Source: Aquilaria yunnanensis
Lineage: Eukaryota; Streptophyta; Magnoliopsida; Malvales; Thymelaeaceae
Reading direction: 5' to 3'
DNA length: 64,000 nt
NCBI GenBank assembly: GCA_039654915.1
Contig: CM077597.1
Span: forward strand, 60,602,001-60,666,000
The translations under genes were made by a program, and so were the position numbers. Within the stretch, counting starts at the first letter, position 1. Every line of letters begins with the position of its first letter. Below are positions 35,427 through 47,850 of the stretch, one piece after another. The notes under the pieces are model-generated. The model did no database searches, was not told the origin of the DNA, and worked only from the letters and a program-made list of their open reading frames with translations.

Positions 35427-36842
35427 TGTTAGTGTTGTGCCTAAAAGCCAATCATGAGATGATTGTATTTTTTGCACATTGAGTCATGATATTTTATTAA
35501 GGCATTAATCCAGCAATTATCTTTGTTGTTTTGTTTCTATGTAACTTAACAAACATAATTGTAACCCTAGAATAATGATATTCTTAAACGTCCCTGGTCT
35601 AGTATTATTGTGGAGCGGGTTGCAATAATACATAACAACTAGCATATGTGGAGAATAATATGAGATATGTAGTATACATATAGGTACAAGTTAGAGAACT
35701 TGTGTACTGGACCGACCCACCATGAGAACACTACATGGATCGTTATATGAGTGTCATAAGTGATTCTCATAGTGATCATGGTATATGTAGTCCTTCGACC
35801 TAAGTTCATCAAGGTTCCCTACATGTGAGTCACATACTTTGATACATTCCTTTGTTGCTCGTAACTGAGTGAACTTGAAGGAGGTCATTGGGTATGTCAT
35901 ATATCATGCGGAGGGATTTTTATGATCAAGATGGGATTTGTCCCTCCTATGTAACGGGAGTGATATCTTCGAGCCCCTTGATAGAGTGAAACTTAGAAAA
36001 TGCATGGCCATGCTCAGATGAGTTGATATACGATGTCAATGTCATCAGTTTAAGTTGGTCTACTCGGTAATCAAGAAACCAAAGATTAGGCTATACGACA
36101 GTGACACATTCCATGTCTCGTGCTTAGTCTTGATATCTTGGACAAAGGGACAATGGCATATATCGGTGATGATCATAAAGGTCTAGTCGAATCATCGACA
36201 ATCTTGTCACTTGGGTAGCAATGATGTGTTGCTAGACACCGCTCATTACTTATGATCATAAATGTGATTTATGATCATTGCCAACGTGGTAAGAGCCTAT
36301 TGGGTCACACACATAGAGCTATTTGGATCATTAGAGTGCATGGGCTAATAATTTGGGTTTCGGTTTCACAATAATTTTGAATTAATAATGGGCCCAAGAG
36401 TTGAGCCATTATTAAGCCTGAAATTAAAGCCTAATTGGATTAGGGCTTTGAAACCTATTAGGCCTGGAAATTGAGTGTCATTATAAATACAACTTCTAGT
36501 GAGAAATTCATAGGTCTCCTTGCCCTAGCCTCCCAAAAGGACAGCCGCACTCTTTTATTGCAATTCCTTGGAGGACGCAAGCTAGCACTGCGAGTGCAAG
36601 AGAAACGCATCCGCCGGGATGTGGTGGAAGCGTGGTGATCCCGAGAGGCTCGTGTGGATACCATAAAGAGCCTAAACACGTCAACTGTTCAGGTGTCGTG
36701 ATTCAACTCTACAGTTGAGTGAGAGATCTCAACCGAAAATTAGGTATGAAATTTTTCGAACACCCGATTTACCCAATTTCACTTGGATCCTAGAGGGTTT
36801 CGGTTAAATTCCGCTGCGCTGTTTGGCTCCCAAAACCCAACA
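35427..36842 (+). repeat. Solo LTR S3 (1416 bp), TSD AGCTT
   Basis: Starts TGTTAGTGTTGTGCC and ends AAACCCAACA. Duplication AGCTT (35422-35426 and 36843-36847). Third copy of the same LTR family. Confidence 0.8.
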
Positions 36843-36859
36843 AGCTTTGCCAGCTATAT

Positions 36860-37715
36860 TGATAGTCGAAGGGCTGTCGCCTCTATCTGGCCGAACTCCC
36901 TGTCGGGAGAACGGCCTGGAAACCCGGCGTTACCTAAGGAAAGGTGGAATCACGCACCTCAGAAGCAAAGCCGAAGATCCCTAGCTCTGGACGTCAGGAG
37001 ACTTGAGGATACTATTAGCCCCCCCGAGGTACTAAATAGATCGCCTTCGGAGAAGAAATACCTGCTAGTGCAAGCCGAAGAAGATCCCTCGAAGGCCGAA
37101 CCCCTGAATTAGGGAACCCCCGAACTGCGGGCATATTTCCCGAAGGGGCATCGTCCGTACCAGAGGACGACCTCGGCCAGGGACCTCGGGAGTACGGCAG
37201 GAGCATTTAAGGAGCCTCTGAAGTGTCACCCACAGACGCTACAGATCACCTCAAACGGCGATCTGACACGTCGACGCCATCCAGGTCACGTCACGGCCTG
37301 TCTCGGTTCAAGGCTCAAGGAGCCTGCCACCGGCTACTTGTCCCCTACGCCCAGAAATTCAGAGAACATCCGACCGAACACGTGTCACGATCTGAACGGG
37401 CTGGACATTCCTATAAATACCAGGAAACAAGCCCTGGCAAAGGGTTGGCAAATAATCCAGCTCTCCCTCTCTGAGAAAATACAAACAAGCAAGCCCACCA
37501 AGCCTCTTAGTGCTATTCCTCCATTTTCTCTCAGCACTACTGACTTGGGCGTCGGAGGCTCCTCCCCGGAAACACACCCCGGGGACCTCCTAATGCTTTT
37601 TTCCTAAGCTTTTCAGGCATGCCCTCCTTGGCAATCTGGCCTCTCGGCGGTCTCCCTCTCAAGAGGTCCCTCCACAAGTCTCAATGTCACCCTACGAAGA
37701 TGCCGCTGGGCATCA
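36860..37715 (+). repeat. 5' LTR of element C (856 bp)
   Basis: TGATAGTCGAAGG...GGGCATCA, with a TATA box near 37411 (CTATAAATACC). Directly followed by the PBS. Homologous to 5326-6186 and 6389-7257. Confidence 0.75.
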
Positions 37716-37735
37716 TTTGGCGCCATCTGTGGGAA
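37716..37735 (+). other. Primer binding site of element C
   Basis: TTTGGCGCCATCTGTGGGAA begins directly after the LTR CA end. This TGGCGCC-type leader is characteristic of many plant Ty3/gypsy elements. An ATG at 37684 lies inside the LTR, upstream of this site, and is unlikely to be the true gag start. Confidence 0.65.
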
Positions 37736-40700
37736 ACCGCTCTAAGGTCGCCGTCGTTGAAACTCGGCGGTCTAAGGACAAGGGAGTCTTGAGGTCCCCG
37801 TCCGCGCCTGAGAACCAACCGGCTGCTGAGCAAACATTTCGAGGGACTTCTGCGCCCGAGGAAGACCGCCCTCTAGTCATTACGATGAGCTTTCTACGGG
37901 ACTTTCAGCGTTCGGTCGTGGCTGAGATGACACAGCAAATAGACCAAAGATGGCCACAACAAACTCAGGCCCAAAGACCTCCCTCACCAACACGCCATCG
38001 GGAGAAAAGCCCAAAATCGACTCATCGCAGTTCGGGAAGTTGAGACCCGCGTGAAGAATCCTTTACGGAAAACATACCCCTCAGGAAACGGCCTGTGGGA
38101 CAAACAGGGTCCAAGCGACCCAAAGTCTCACAACGAAGAAGTTCATCGCCTGAGGCGAGGTCCCTGTCCCCTCGACCCCGAACTCGCTCCCCCAAGAGGC
38201 GGCGGTAATCTCCCTTCCCAGAGGAAGAGCCTAATGGCACGGTTCTTATGGAGAGGATACTAGCAAGGCTGGACAGGGTGGAAAAACAGGTAGCTCGCAA
38301 ACCCGTCTGGGCTAGACTGTCGGGAACCTTCTGTGAAGATAAGTTCCCATTCATCCAGGCCGTAGTTGAGGCAGCCATGCCAAGCGACTTCAGAGTACCT
38401 CGGCTGGAGATTTATGATGGCCGCACTGATCCACAGGCCCATCTGACCAAGCACAGATGCAGCATGATAATGGACGGTGCTGACGATGCTACCATGTGCA
38501 AATGCTTCGAAGTCACCCTGACGGGACCGGCAACTGCGTGGTACAATTCATTGGCTCCAGGAACCATCACCGAATTTCAGGAGTTGTCGACGACTTTCAC
38601 GCAGCAGTTTATTGGAAGCCGGCCGATAGCGAAGATGCCTATCCAAATGTTCGACATAGAGCAAAGGAACGGAGAGACCATACGCGACTATGTCGAAAGG
38701 TTCAACAGGGAAGCTTTGAGCGTCCCGGACTTCCAGCTCGAAATACGCATCCACGCCATGATGCGGGGCCTTCGGAGGGACTCACAGCTGCTTTACAAGT
38801 TCTCTAAGGACCCCCCGGACACCCTCGGTGAATTTTACCGAAGGGCCGAACAACACATGACTGCCGAGGAGCTCAGAATGGGTGGGCCGAAGTCCGATGA
38901 CGCCCACGTCGAAGGCTCAAGCCAGTAAACTCGGCATCCGACGGAACAGACAGGCCGAGGTCGGAGACTAAGGGGAAGGAAACTCCCAATTTTCACACCC
39001 CTGAACACCAGACGGACAAACATCCTCATGACGATGGAAAGGCAGGGGACGCAGATTCGGCGGCCAAGGGCCATGACCACTGACAACAAGAAAAACATAA
39101 AGAAGTTCTGCCAGTTTCATTGCGACCACGGCCACGACACCGAAGACTGCTTCCAACTGAAGAAGTACATTGAGTCGCTAATAAAACTAGGCCAACTTCA
39201 ACAATATTTGTGGATGCCTTCTCCGAAAGGAAGAAAAGATGAGGAAGAAAAGGCCGAGGATGAGGACTACGACTCCGACAGGCGGAGGAACCGAAGTCCC
39301 AAAAGGCGTCCTCCACCTCCAGTCGGGGTAATTCAGACAATCATGACAGGGATCCCATCCTCGGAAAGAAAAAGGAAGGTCAGAGAGATAGCAGTCATGG
39401 GATATCAGAATCCGGCAAAGAAACTGGCCCGAAAGGACGGATCCACCGTCATCTTTCCCCATGACGATCCGCTGCTGATCATGGCAAGGATAGGAAACTG
39501 GGACGTCAAGAGAGTGCTGCTCGATGATGGATCGAACGCTGACGTCCTGTTTTCACACCTACTGCCGAACTTGGGCATATCCAACAGCGAGCTTAAGCCC
39601 GTCACCTCGCCTACCTTCGGGGTCGGACCGTCCGAACTACCTGTCCTCGGATGGATCGATCTCCCCTTGATGATGAAAGGCACTTCGGTGGATGGGACTG
39701 CTGAATTATACGCCTCCACAATGGTGAGGTTCATTGTCATGGATATCCCTTCATCCTACAATGCCATCCTCGGAAGGCAGACACAGGGAAATCTACACAT
39801 TCGCCCTGATGTGAAGTACCTGACTATCACTTTCGCCACCAAGGATGGAGATGCAGAGATCTTCATAGATCAAGGCGAAGTAAGGAGGGTGTTCATCAAA
39901 GCACGAAAAGCTCCAGCAAACAACTTCGCACAAACAATGGAGGCAAAGGCATCAGAGAAAGGCAAGGAAGAAGATCTCGCGAAATCGGAAATGGAAACAG
40001 TAGAACTTGTCCCAGGTCAATCTACCCGAATAGGGAAGAGCTTGGCCAAAGGTGACAAGAAAAAACTTGTATCTTTTCTACTGGAAAATAAAGATCTCTT
40101 TGCCTACTCGCCGAAAGACATGCCAGGGGTGAACCCTGGCGTAATACAGCATAGCCTCAAAGTAAGTCCGGAAGCAAAGCCTGTCCGGCAAAAGAAACGG
40201 GGCATCTCAGCCCATAAAAATAACTTCGTCAAAACCGAAGTCCAGCGCCTGCTAGACGCTAAGGTTATTAGGGAAGTCCAGTACCCCGAATGGTTAAGCA
40301 ACGTGGTCATTGCCACAAAAGAAGGCAGTAGTAAGCTCCGAATGTGCATCGACTTCAGAAACTTGAACGATGCTTGCCCAAAAGACTCATACCCCCTCCC
40401 ACCAATAGACCAATTGGTAGACTCGACTGCCGAATACGGACTCCTAAGCTTTCTAGACGCCTTCAGTGGTTACCATCAAATAAGGATGGACCCCGAAGAT
40501 GAGGAAAAAACCGCCTTCATCATCGAGGGAGGAACATACTGTTACGTCAGGATGCCCTTCGAGCTCAAAAACGTGGGAGCCACCTACCAAAGGTTAATGA
40601 ACAAGGTCTTTAAAGACCAAATAGGGAGAAACATGGAAGTGTATATCGACGACATGATAGTCAAAAGCAAGCTGCCTGACAAACACGTCATGGATCTTAA

Positions 40701-43174
40701 GGAGACTTTTCACCAGCTCAGAGACTTCAGGATCCGTCTCAATCCCGAAAAATGCATCTTCGGTGTGTCCTCGGGAAAATTCCTGGGGTACATGGTATCC
40801 GAAAGAGGCATTGATGCCAACCCAGAAAAAATTAAGGCTCTGCTCGAGTTTTGAACTCCCGCCACAATAAAAGATGTGCAAAGACTCACTGGAAGGATAA
40901 CCTCCCTCAGCAGGTTTATTTCTAGAAACGGAGATCGGTGTCGGCCATTCTTCAAAGTCCTCACAAAGGCAGCAAAAAAGGAGGACAACCTCGGAGGTGA
41001 TGACCATCCCTAGGGTGAAGATTGCCAAAAGGCCTGGGAAGAACTGAAAATCTACTTGGCCAGCCTGCCTACTCTGCGACAACCTCGCGAAGGAGAGCCT
41101 CTCGTACTATACCTCACCGTCACAGAAAAAGCTGTGAGTTCGGTCCTTGTAAAAGAAGAGGGGCCAAAGCAATGGCCGGTCTATTACGTGAGAAAATCCC
41201 TGCATGGCGTTGAAGTCAGGTATCCTTTGTTGCAAAAATCTATATATGCCTTGGTGCTAGTAGGGAGAAGACTACGACCATACTTTCAGGCTCACCCCAT
41301 CATCGTCCGAAGTAGTCTACCACTACGGGACGTCATGAGGAAAGTTGATCATTCTGGAAGACTCTCTAAGTGGTGTATAGAACTTGGCGAGCACGACATC
41401 GCTTATGAACCTCGGAAGGCCATAAAAGCTCAAGCACTGGCAGACTTCATTGCCGAAGTACCCACCACCGAGGATAGCCACCCAGACCTAGACAAAGGTG
41501 AGCCAGAATGGACCTTGCATGTTGACGGAGCCTCGGCGTCCGAACACCAGGGAGCTGGGGTAATTATCAGAGGCCCCGAAGGCCTAGAGGTAATGAAGGC
41601 CATCAAGTTCGGCTTCAACGTCACTAATAATGTGGCTGAGTATGAAGCCCTCATAGCAGGATTGCGCCTAGCAAGAAAAATCGGCGTAAGAAACTTAAAG
41701 GCCCACAACGATTCCCAGCTAGTAGACGGCAGGAGACTATGGGGCAAAGGACCCAACCTTCGCAAAATACCACGAGCTGGTAGCAAAACTCATCCAAGAG
41801 TTTGACGCCGTACAGATTGAGAACATACCCCAGAGAAATAACACCGAGGCAAATTGCTTGGCAAAATAAAAAACATACACCGAGGTGCTGGACCATCCGA
41901 GCATCGCAGTGCTGAGCATAGTAACGTCGGGAAAAGGTTGGAAAGACCCAATAAAAAGGTATCTCGCAGAAAATGTGCTCCCCGAAGACCCCGGCGACGC
42001 TGCAAAGTTGCGAAGACGCTCAGCCCGATTCTTCCTAATCGGCGAAGAGTTATATTGGCAGGGATACGGAAATCCACTACAAAGGTGTGTGGACGAGGAG
42101 GATACTGAAATGATCCTCGAAGAAGTCCACGAAGGCATTTGTGGTTTGCACATCGGAACCGACGCCCTTGCAGCAGTAATACTTCTCCAATGATACTTCT
42201 GGCCTACCCTGAGAAAGGACGCAAGGCAGTTCATCCGGAAATACGGTAGTTTTCAGAGACACATGAATATCCAGAGGACACCCTCGGAAATGGCAACTTC
42301 GGCTGACTATCCCTGGCCCTTCGTAGTCTGGGGCATAGACCTCATTGGGCCGCTCCCCACAGTGCCTGGAGGCGTGAAATTCTGCGTGGTGGCAGTAGAC
42401 TATTTCTCCAAATGGGTGGAGGCAGAACCACTAACGACTATCTTGGCAAAAGAAGTGCAGAAGTTCGTGTGGAAGAACATCATATGCAGATTTGGCATAC
42501 CGAGGGTGCTAGTAGCTGACAATGGATCCCAGTTCATAGACAAAGGATTCCAAGAATTTATCAGCGACCTCGGAATAAAGGTGCACTTCGCCCTAGTAGC
42601 TCACCCCCAAAGCAATGGGCAGGTAGAAGTATCTAATAGGACCATGAAAGATGGTCTGAAAAAGAGACTGGGGGAAGCAAAAGGGAAATGGCCAGGAGAA
42701 CTCCAAAGCGTATTATGGAGCTACCGAACAACACCCCGAAGAGCCACAGGGGAAACGCCTTTTTCGCTAGTCTTCGGTATAGAGGCCATCATTCCAATCG
42801 AGGTAGTACGACCATCAGTACAGGTGCAAGTGTTCGATGAAAGTGGAAATGACCTCGGCCTAAGAACAAAGCTTGACCTCGTCGGCGAACACAGAGAAAT
42901 AGCCGAGCTGAGAAGAAAAACTTTTCAGCAAAGAGTGGCCGCGGCCATAAATTTACGAGCCAGGCCAAAAGGGATCAAGAAGGGAGACCTCGTTCTCCGA
43001 AAGGCTGACTTTGCACCCCGAAGGCCATCCCACGGAGTACTTCGCGTGAATTGGGAAGGACCTTATCTGGTTCTTGCCGAAGTATGAAAAGGCGTGTACA
43101 GACTCGGCGACGCCGATGGCATAGAATTAAAAAATACTTGGCATTCAGATGCCTTGAAAAAATTCTATGCTTAA
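37736..43174 (+). pseudogene. gag-pol of element C with multiple nonsense mutations
   Basis: One frame from gag to the second RNase H, broken only by stops at 38041 (TGA), ~38206 (TAA), 38926 (TAA), 40852 (TGA) and 41011 (TAG). A frameshift near 41730 moves it to a second frame, with stops at 41867, 42191 and 43085, ending at TAA 43172. Domains in order: gag core (VTLTGPATAWYNSL...FTQQFIGSRP), CCHC-like finger (CQFHCDHGHDTEDC), aspartic protease (LLDDGSNADVLF), RT with YIDD at 40642-40653, RNase H, archaeal-type RNase H (VDGAS, EYEAL, NDSQLV), integrase (GIDLIGPLP, VADNGSQF, NGQVEVSNR). The CxxC of the integrase finger is lost (KYGSFQRH versus KCDNCQRH in E). gag start uncertain; ATG 37885 is a candidate. 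The dual RNase H marks the Tat lineage. Confidence 0.75.
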
Positions 43175-43566
43175 GGTTTCATGGAAGAATTGTGTTGTAC
43201 AAATTAGAGAAATATTCTAAGTACAAAAGTTTCTTAGAGAAATTCTTGAAGTACAAAACCATAATTCCACAAAGGTGCTCGCCGAAAAAAGCGCAAATGA
43301 TTTCCCGAAGTCCCTTGAGCAATCATGTTTGGGAAAAATGGGAAATAGCGAATCACGCAAAGATACTCGCCGTAACAAATGCAGATGCCGTTTCCCGAAG
43401 TCTTTTGAGCAAATGTGTTCGGGGCAAAGGGAAATGAAAAAACTCGCAAAAAGACTTAGCCAAAAAATCTTCATTAAAGATAAACCAGCTTACAAAGAAG
43501 AAGGATTGCCAGAAAGAAGAAGAAGAGAAAAAAGAACGAGGAAAAGGCGAAGGGCCCTAGAAGAGA
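43175..43566. other. Noncoding spacer with a ~110-bp duplication (element C)
   Basis: Lies between the convergent pol and antisense gene. Two copies of a segment containing TTTCCCGAAGTC.TTTGAGCA with following GGGAAAT and ACTCGC words lie at about 43300-43450. No gene seen. Confidence 0.45.
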
Positions 43567-45942
43567 CTAAGGATTCTCGGCATCCCGAGAGCCACCAGCC
43601 CCTGCATCCTTCTCCACCACCTTGGGCGCCGGGAAAGAAGAAGGCAGGTTCAGATGCTTGATCTTGGACCAGGACCACCGAGGCCCCTCGGGAATCTTCA
43701 AAGCCTCCAAAAAAGAGAGGTCCAGATCTGGGAACCTCTGAAGGACTTGGTGCCGAGCGAGGCAAAACCCGTCCTGGAAATCGACCTTAGTCATCTGGTT
43801 GGATTTATCCTTCTCGACCTCCAGGTCTTCGAGCTCATCCTTCAGGTCCGTGACCTCCTTCTTCAGCGCCTTTATCCTTTTCTTCTTCTCAGGCTCCTTC
43901 TTCAAGGAATCGACCTCGGCATGAAGCGCATTCTTCTTAATCAACAACCTCGCCGGAAGTTCTTCAGACTCTGATTTCAACTTTAGAAGCTCTTCGTTGG
44001 CCGAAAGCAGTCCTGCCACCTCGGAGCCGAGCTCAGAAATCTTCTGGGAGGAGTCCTTCAAAATCTCCTCTTTTTCCTGCCAAAGGGCGGCAACGTCCTT
44101 CTCTGCAGCATCAGCCAGCTGTAGGTTCTTAACGGCCAGTTCCGAACACATGGCCTTCATTTTTTCTAAGGCCTCTAAGACCGAGTTTCGGAACTGCGTC
44201 TTCCTGGCCAACCGAACTCTGAGGTAGCCAGCGTACGCCAGCAGCTACAAAAAGATGAAGGCGAGGTCAGTAAGAGCCAAACACTTAGAAAAACTTCTTC
44301 AAGGGCAAACCAGCGTACCTGGGCAGCGTGCTTCGTAACCTTTGCTGCGAGGGTGTCATCGCTCGGATGAGCCGCCGCAATAACCTTGAAGGCGGCCTCA
44401 GTAAGCACCCCCTTCCAGATCTCCTTAGCCATTTGGGGGCAGTCTTCGGAGAACAAATTCATGTCCTCCGTAAACATCTAAAAAGGCTCATTTGGGATCT
44501 TCCCTTTTGGGACTTTAGCATCACGGAGGGCTCGCTTTTGGGCGTGTTCGACTGCCCAACTTGGAGTAAGTGACTCCTCTGCATGGCAACACGAGCAGCT
44601 GGTGAGAATAAAAAGAACTTCAGAAAATAAAGGCATTAAACTTCGGCGAAAAAAGCAAACCTGGCGGCACCTCGACGACGTCATCGTCAGAAGTCGGGTC
44701 TTCCTCGGTAGAGATCCCCTTACCCTTGCGTTTACGCCTCTCCTTGGCAGAAGGAGCCTCCACCACGGCATCCAGAAGAGCCTGCGACGGAGTGGGGCTC
44801 TGAGGAGGGACGTCGGCAGCAACCTCGAGAGGCGGAATGGCAGCGACCTCGGGCTCCTCGCTTTCCTCCTCAATACTTTCCAAAGGGGGAGGAAGAATAG
44901 TCTTCTTCGCCCGTTTGGCCGAAGGTCCAGCACCAGTGGTTTTCCGCCTTCGGGAAGCCGCCTTCTTCATCTGCTCGCCCTTCTCAACTTGGTCGGAGAA
45001 GAGGGACTTGTAGAAGCCAGCAGTGCTGTCGCCCATCTCTGAAAAGGAAAGAAAGCATCAGTGTGAGTCCGAGATGAAAGCTATAACAACGGGAGTCAGA
45101 GATAACTTACTCTCATAAAAAGTTTCATAAGAAACCTCCTCCCGAAGGAGCTGCACCAACCAGGAGTCCTTCCCGGCGATGGAAGGAGCTGGCATCTTGA
45201 GGTCTGTCTTGTGCTCCTTCACTACCCCTAACTCCCGAAGAACCTCTTCGGTCATCAACCTCCAATTGATTGGGAAAGGGTAGAGAGAGCGCGAAGGGAC
45301 CTCGGGACCACAATCGGAAACGGCACGAATACAGCCATCGAAGTCCGTGAATACGGGAGCCAACTCTGGAGTCAGCAGTATCCTCGGATCTACGATGTCC
45401 ATCTTCAGCGTTCCCCGAGCTGATGTGGTCGTAACATCCGACCAGGCCTTCTCCATCTTCAGGAAGAAAAATTTTTGTTGCCACCCTCGCCAGCTGTCCT
45501 TGGTGGCAAAGGTGAACATATACTTTTTGCTCCCAGATCCCCGAGGTAGCATGAAGTAAAAGCCACCCTTCGGGACCACGGAAAGCTTGTAGTACTGCAT
45601 AAAAATCACAAAATGGGGATCTATCCTGAAGACGCCACACATACAGAGGAAGACGTTAAAATAGCAGTACGAGTTTGGCAGAAGCTGATTTACGGCAATG
45701 CCATGAAATTGGCAAAAATCGCAAACCATCTTCGGAGGAGGGTACCGAAGTTCGGCCTTCAGCTGGGCTCGGAAAATGGTAACCTCGCTACTATGGTTTG
45801 AAAAACTAAAATGGTCAGACCGTGGAAGCCTCGTAACGGCATACGAGGGGAGAAAGAATTTTTTCTTCCACTTCTTTAATTTTTCGAGGGTCGTGCAGCA
45901 AGGATGCGATAAAAGAGGCTGCCAGCTCTTGGGAATAAGCAT
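43567..45942 (-). pseudogene. Antisense ORF of element C, four exons, one clear stop
   Basis: Exon 1 45942 to 45111, exon 2 45038 to 44661, exon 3 44578 to 44319, exon 4 44244 to 43567; introns GT...AG (intron 1 is 72 bp). The start is MLIPKSW at 45942, equivalent to MPIPESW in A and B2. Exon 1: Transposase_28-type domain (FCQFHGIAVNQLLPNSYCYF, YFMLPRGSGSKK). Exon 2: basic patch RRRKTTGAGPSAKRAKK, which looks like a nuclear localisation signal, then an acidic stretch. Exon 3: EPF-stop-MFTEDMN, where the TAG at ~44478 replaces a Trp kept in A and B2. Exon 4: about 120 residues of heptad coiled coil, then FQDGFCLARHQV and a basic tail. Apart from that stop the frame is open through all exons. 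Biochemical role unknown. Confidence 0.75.
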
Positions 45943-46200
45943 ATTGGCAGAAAAATGGGTTTGGAAAAAGGAAAGAAAACAAATTTCCAAAAAAAACTCT
46001 TAAAATCAGAAGAGTCTGGAAAACAAAAACCCACCAAAAGACTTGCCAAAATCTGGGTTTGGAGTCACCGTCGTGAAAGGTTGCCGGAAAAACTCTGTTA
46101 AAACAGCTCCGCTGCAAAAAGCAAAAGAAAGCGCAAAAGCAGTGGCAAGCAGGGAAAAGAGCAGAAGCAAAAGCAAAAAGGGAACTTATGATGGAATGGG

Positions 46201-46210
46201 CTATATATAG
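46201..46210 (-). promoter_or_regulatory. TATA box of antisense gene, element C
   Basis: The minus strand reads CCTATATATAG about 260 bp upstream of the ATG at 45942. Confidence 0.5.
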
Positions 46211-46395
46211 GTCGAAAGTGGCTAGTCGAATCGGCGTCATAAGTACCCTTTGAAGGTGAACCGTCGCCATAACTGCTCTCTGCGCCCGAAAAGACGCGCT
46301 CTCTGTGACCGACACGACTCCCCTCAAATGACAGTGTACCACGTGTCAGCCGCCGCGCCAAAATAGGGGACGCACCCTCTGACATCCCTCATGGT

Positions 46396-46838
46396 GGGAT
46401 AACTCCAAATTGCTGCATTTGACTTAAGTCAAAAGCTTGAACACCTTAAGGTTTACACTAAGACATTTAGGTCCCTAATGCCTTCAGTGTTTCCTTTGTC
46501 CAAGCCTGTAGTCCATGAGCAATTTGGTCCTTCAATAGCAGTTGTATACTATTCATATCCTTCCCGTAACTCTCGAAAGCTCTTTGTTGAGAGTTTTACA
46601 ATTAAGTACCTGAATTTCCAAAACCTTACAAAATGGTCCATAGGTTACTTGAATAACAAGCAATCCTCAAGGCTTTTCTTGGGGGTTAAGTTATCAACTT
46701 GGAATACTTCTAAGGAGGTGTTCATTATACTTTTTACCCCTAACACTTCAATCACTATGAAGAGAATTACACAATATAATGGTTTTTGACCATTATGCCA
46801 CACTTGTAATTCTCCCATTTTTGTGAGCTGGTAACACT
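46396..46838 (-). repeat. LTR-like fragment D2
   Basis: Right half aligns with 11050-11382 (CCATGAGCAATTTGGTCC, CTTCAATCACTATG, ending GGTAACA). It lies directly between the truncated element C and chromovirus integrase, as a 3' LTR of that chromovirus would. Confidence 0.45.
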
Positions 46839-47850
46839 AACTCTAACTTACCTCCAGGTTCATGCCAACAGTGTTGAGTTATGCACCCCCTACCTAGTGT
46901 GCTTCATAAAGTGTCATGCCCAATCACTGAGTGATGGCTATTGGTGTAGGAAAACTCCACTAAAGGCAAAAGTTTGTCCTACTCTCCTTGGAAGTCTGTG
47001 ACATAACACCTAAGCACATCCTTCAATACTTGTATAATTGTTTCACTTTGCCCATCTGTTTAAGGATGGTATGCTGAGGAAAACTTCAAATTTGTGCCTA
47101 CAACATGGTGTAAGGACCTCCAAAACCTAGATACAAACCTAGGGTCTCTGTCTAAGACAATCTCATCTGTTACACCAAGCAACCTCTCTATCTCCTTAAT
47201 GTAGATTTGGGCCAACATATCCAATGAGTCTGTGAGATTTATAGGCAAGAAGTGGGCTGCCTTAGTGAATTTATCCATTGTAACCCAAATAGCATTGGGC
47301 TTTCTTCTGGTTAGGGGTATACCCACCATAAAATCTATAGAGATGGAGCCCCATTTCCTTTCCGGTATGAGCAAGCTTTGGAGCTTACCCCAGACCTCTA
47401 GTGCTCAACCTTGACTTATTCGCAAGTCATACACTTAGCCACCAGAAATGGGATCTCAAATCGTTGTACATCTTTTGAGCTCTAGGATGTATGCTTAGCA
47501 TACTAGAGTGGGCTTCTTCTAGAATTTGTTGCCTAAGACCATCCTTGTCTGGCACATAGATTCTATCTTGAGAGTATAACAATCCATCTCTAAAGGCGAA
47601 GCCTTAGTAAAACTTTACTTGTTTTTTCCCACAAACTTTACGAAGCTTCACATCTTGCAACTGTGCTTCCTATATTTGGTCTTTCCACTAAGAACTAATG
47701 GTTAAGACCTTCACCTGGTCAATTTGCCACTGCTCCCACTCTCAAGCCAACTTAGTTAAACTAAGTACCTCTACTCCAATAGGCTTCCCAGTGGCATTGA
47801 CTATAGCATATTTTTTGTTGAGAGGATCAACTACTACATTTGTTACCCAG
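46839..47850 (-). pseudogene. Second chromovirus integrase remnant
   Basis: On the - strand, 47374-47060 keeps an open stretch of integrase core: WGSISIDFMVGIPLTRRKPNAIW, then DKFTKAAHFLPINL, then DRDPRFVSRFW (second catalytic Asp) and a SSAYHP end. Upstream (47400-47850) resembles 35000-35420, and downstream (46845) matches 34390, so the source is closely related to the element at 31162-36859. Fragment D2 follows where the C-terminal module should be. Confidence 0.6.

Larger units (their letters stand above)
31162..36859 (-). mobile_element. Decayed chromovirus-type Ty3/gypsy element with two solo LTR insertions
   Basis: The - strand carries integrase core, post-integrase and chromodomain-like coding remnants (32396-32816, 34237-35426). 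Insertions at 32817-34231 and 35427-36842 split it, each with a perfect 5-bp duplication. The right end is cut by the LTR of element C at 36860. 31162-32395 is noncoding 3' sequence, possibly including the element's own LTR. Confidence 0.6.
36860..46395 (+). mobile_element. Tat-lineage Ty3/gypsy element C, most complete copy
   Basis: 5' LTR (36860-37715), PBS (37716-37735), gag-protease-RT-RNase H-second RNase H-integrase on the + strand (to 43174), spacer, antisense gene on the - strand (43567-45942) and its promoter. It stops at about 46395 against fragment D2 without a 3' LTR, so it is 3'-truncated. The 5' LTR is inserted in chromovirus sequence. Confidence 0.8.

Noticed and set aside
37684..37735. 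gag start at ATG 37684
   Set aside because: This ATG is inside the 5' LTR, before the PBS. The reading through the PBS is an accident of an open frame.
38835..39740. Minus-strand ORFs opposite gag and protease of element C
   Set aside because: The + strand carries the conserved CCHC finger and protease motifs; the opposite frames have no conserved content.
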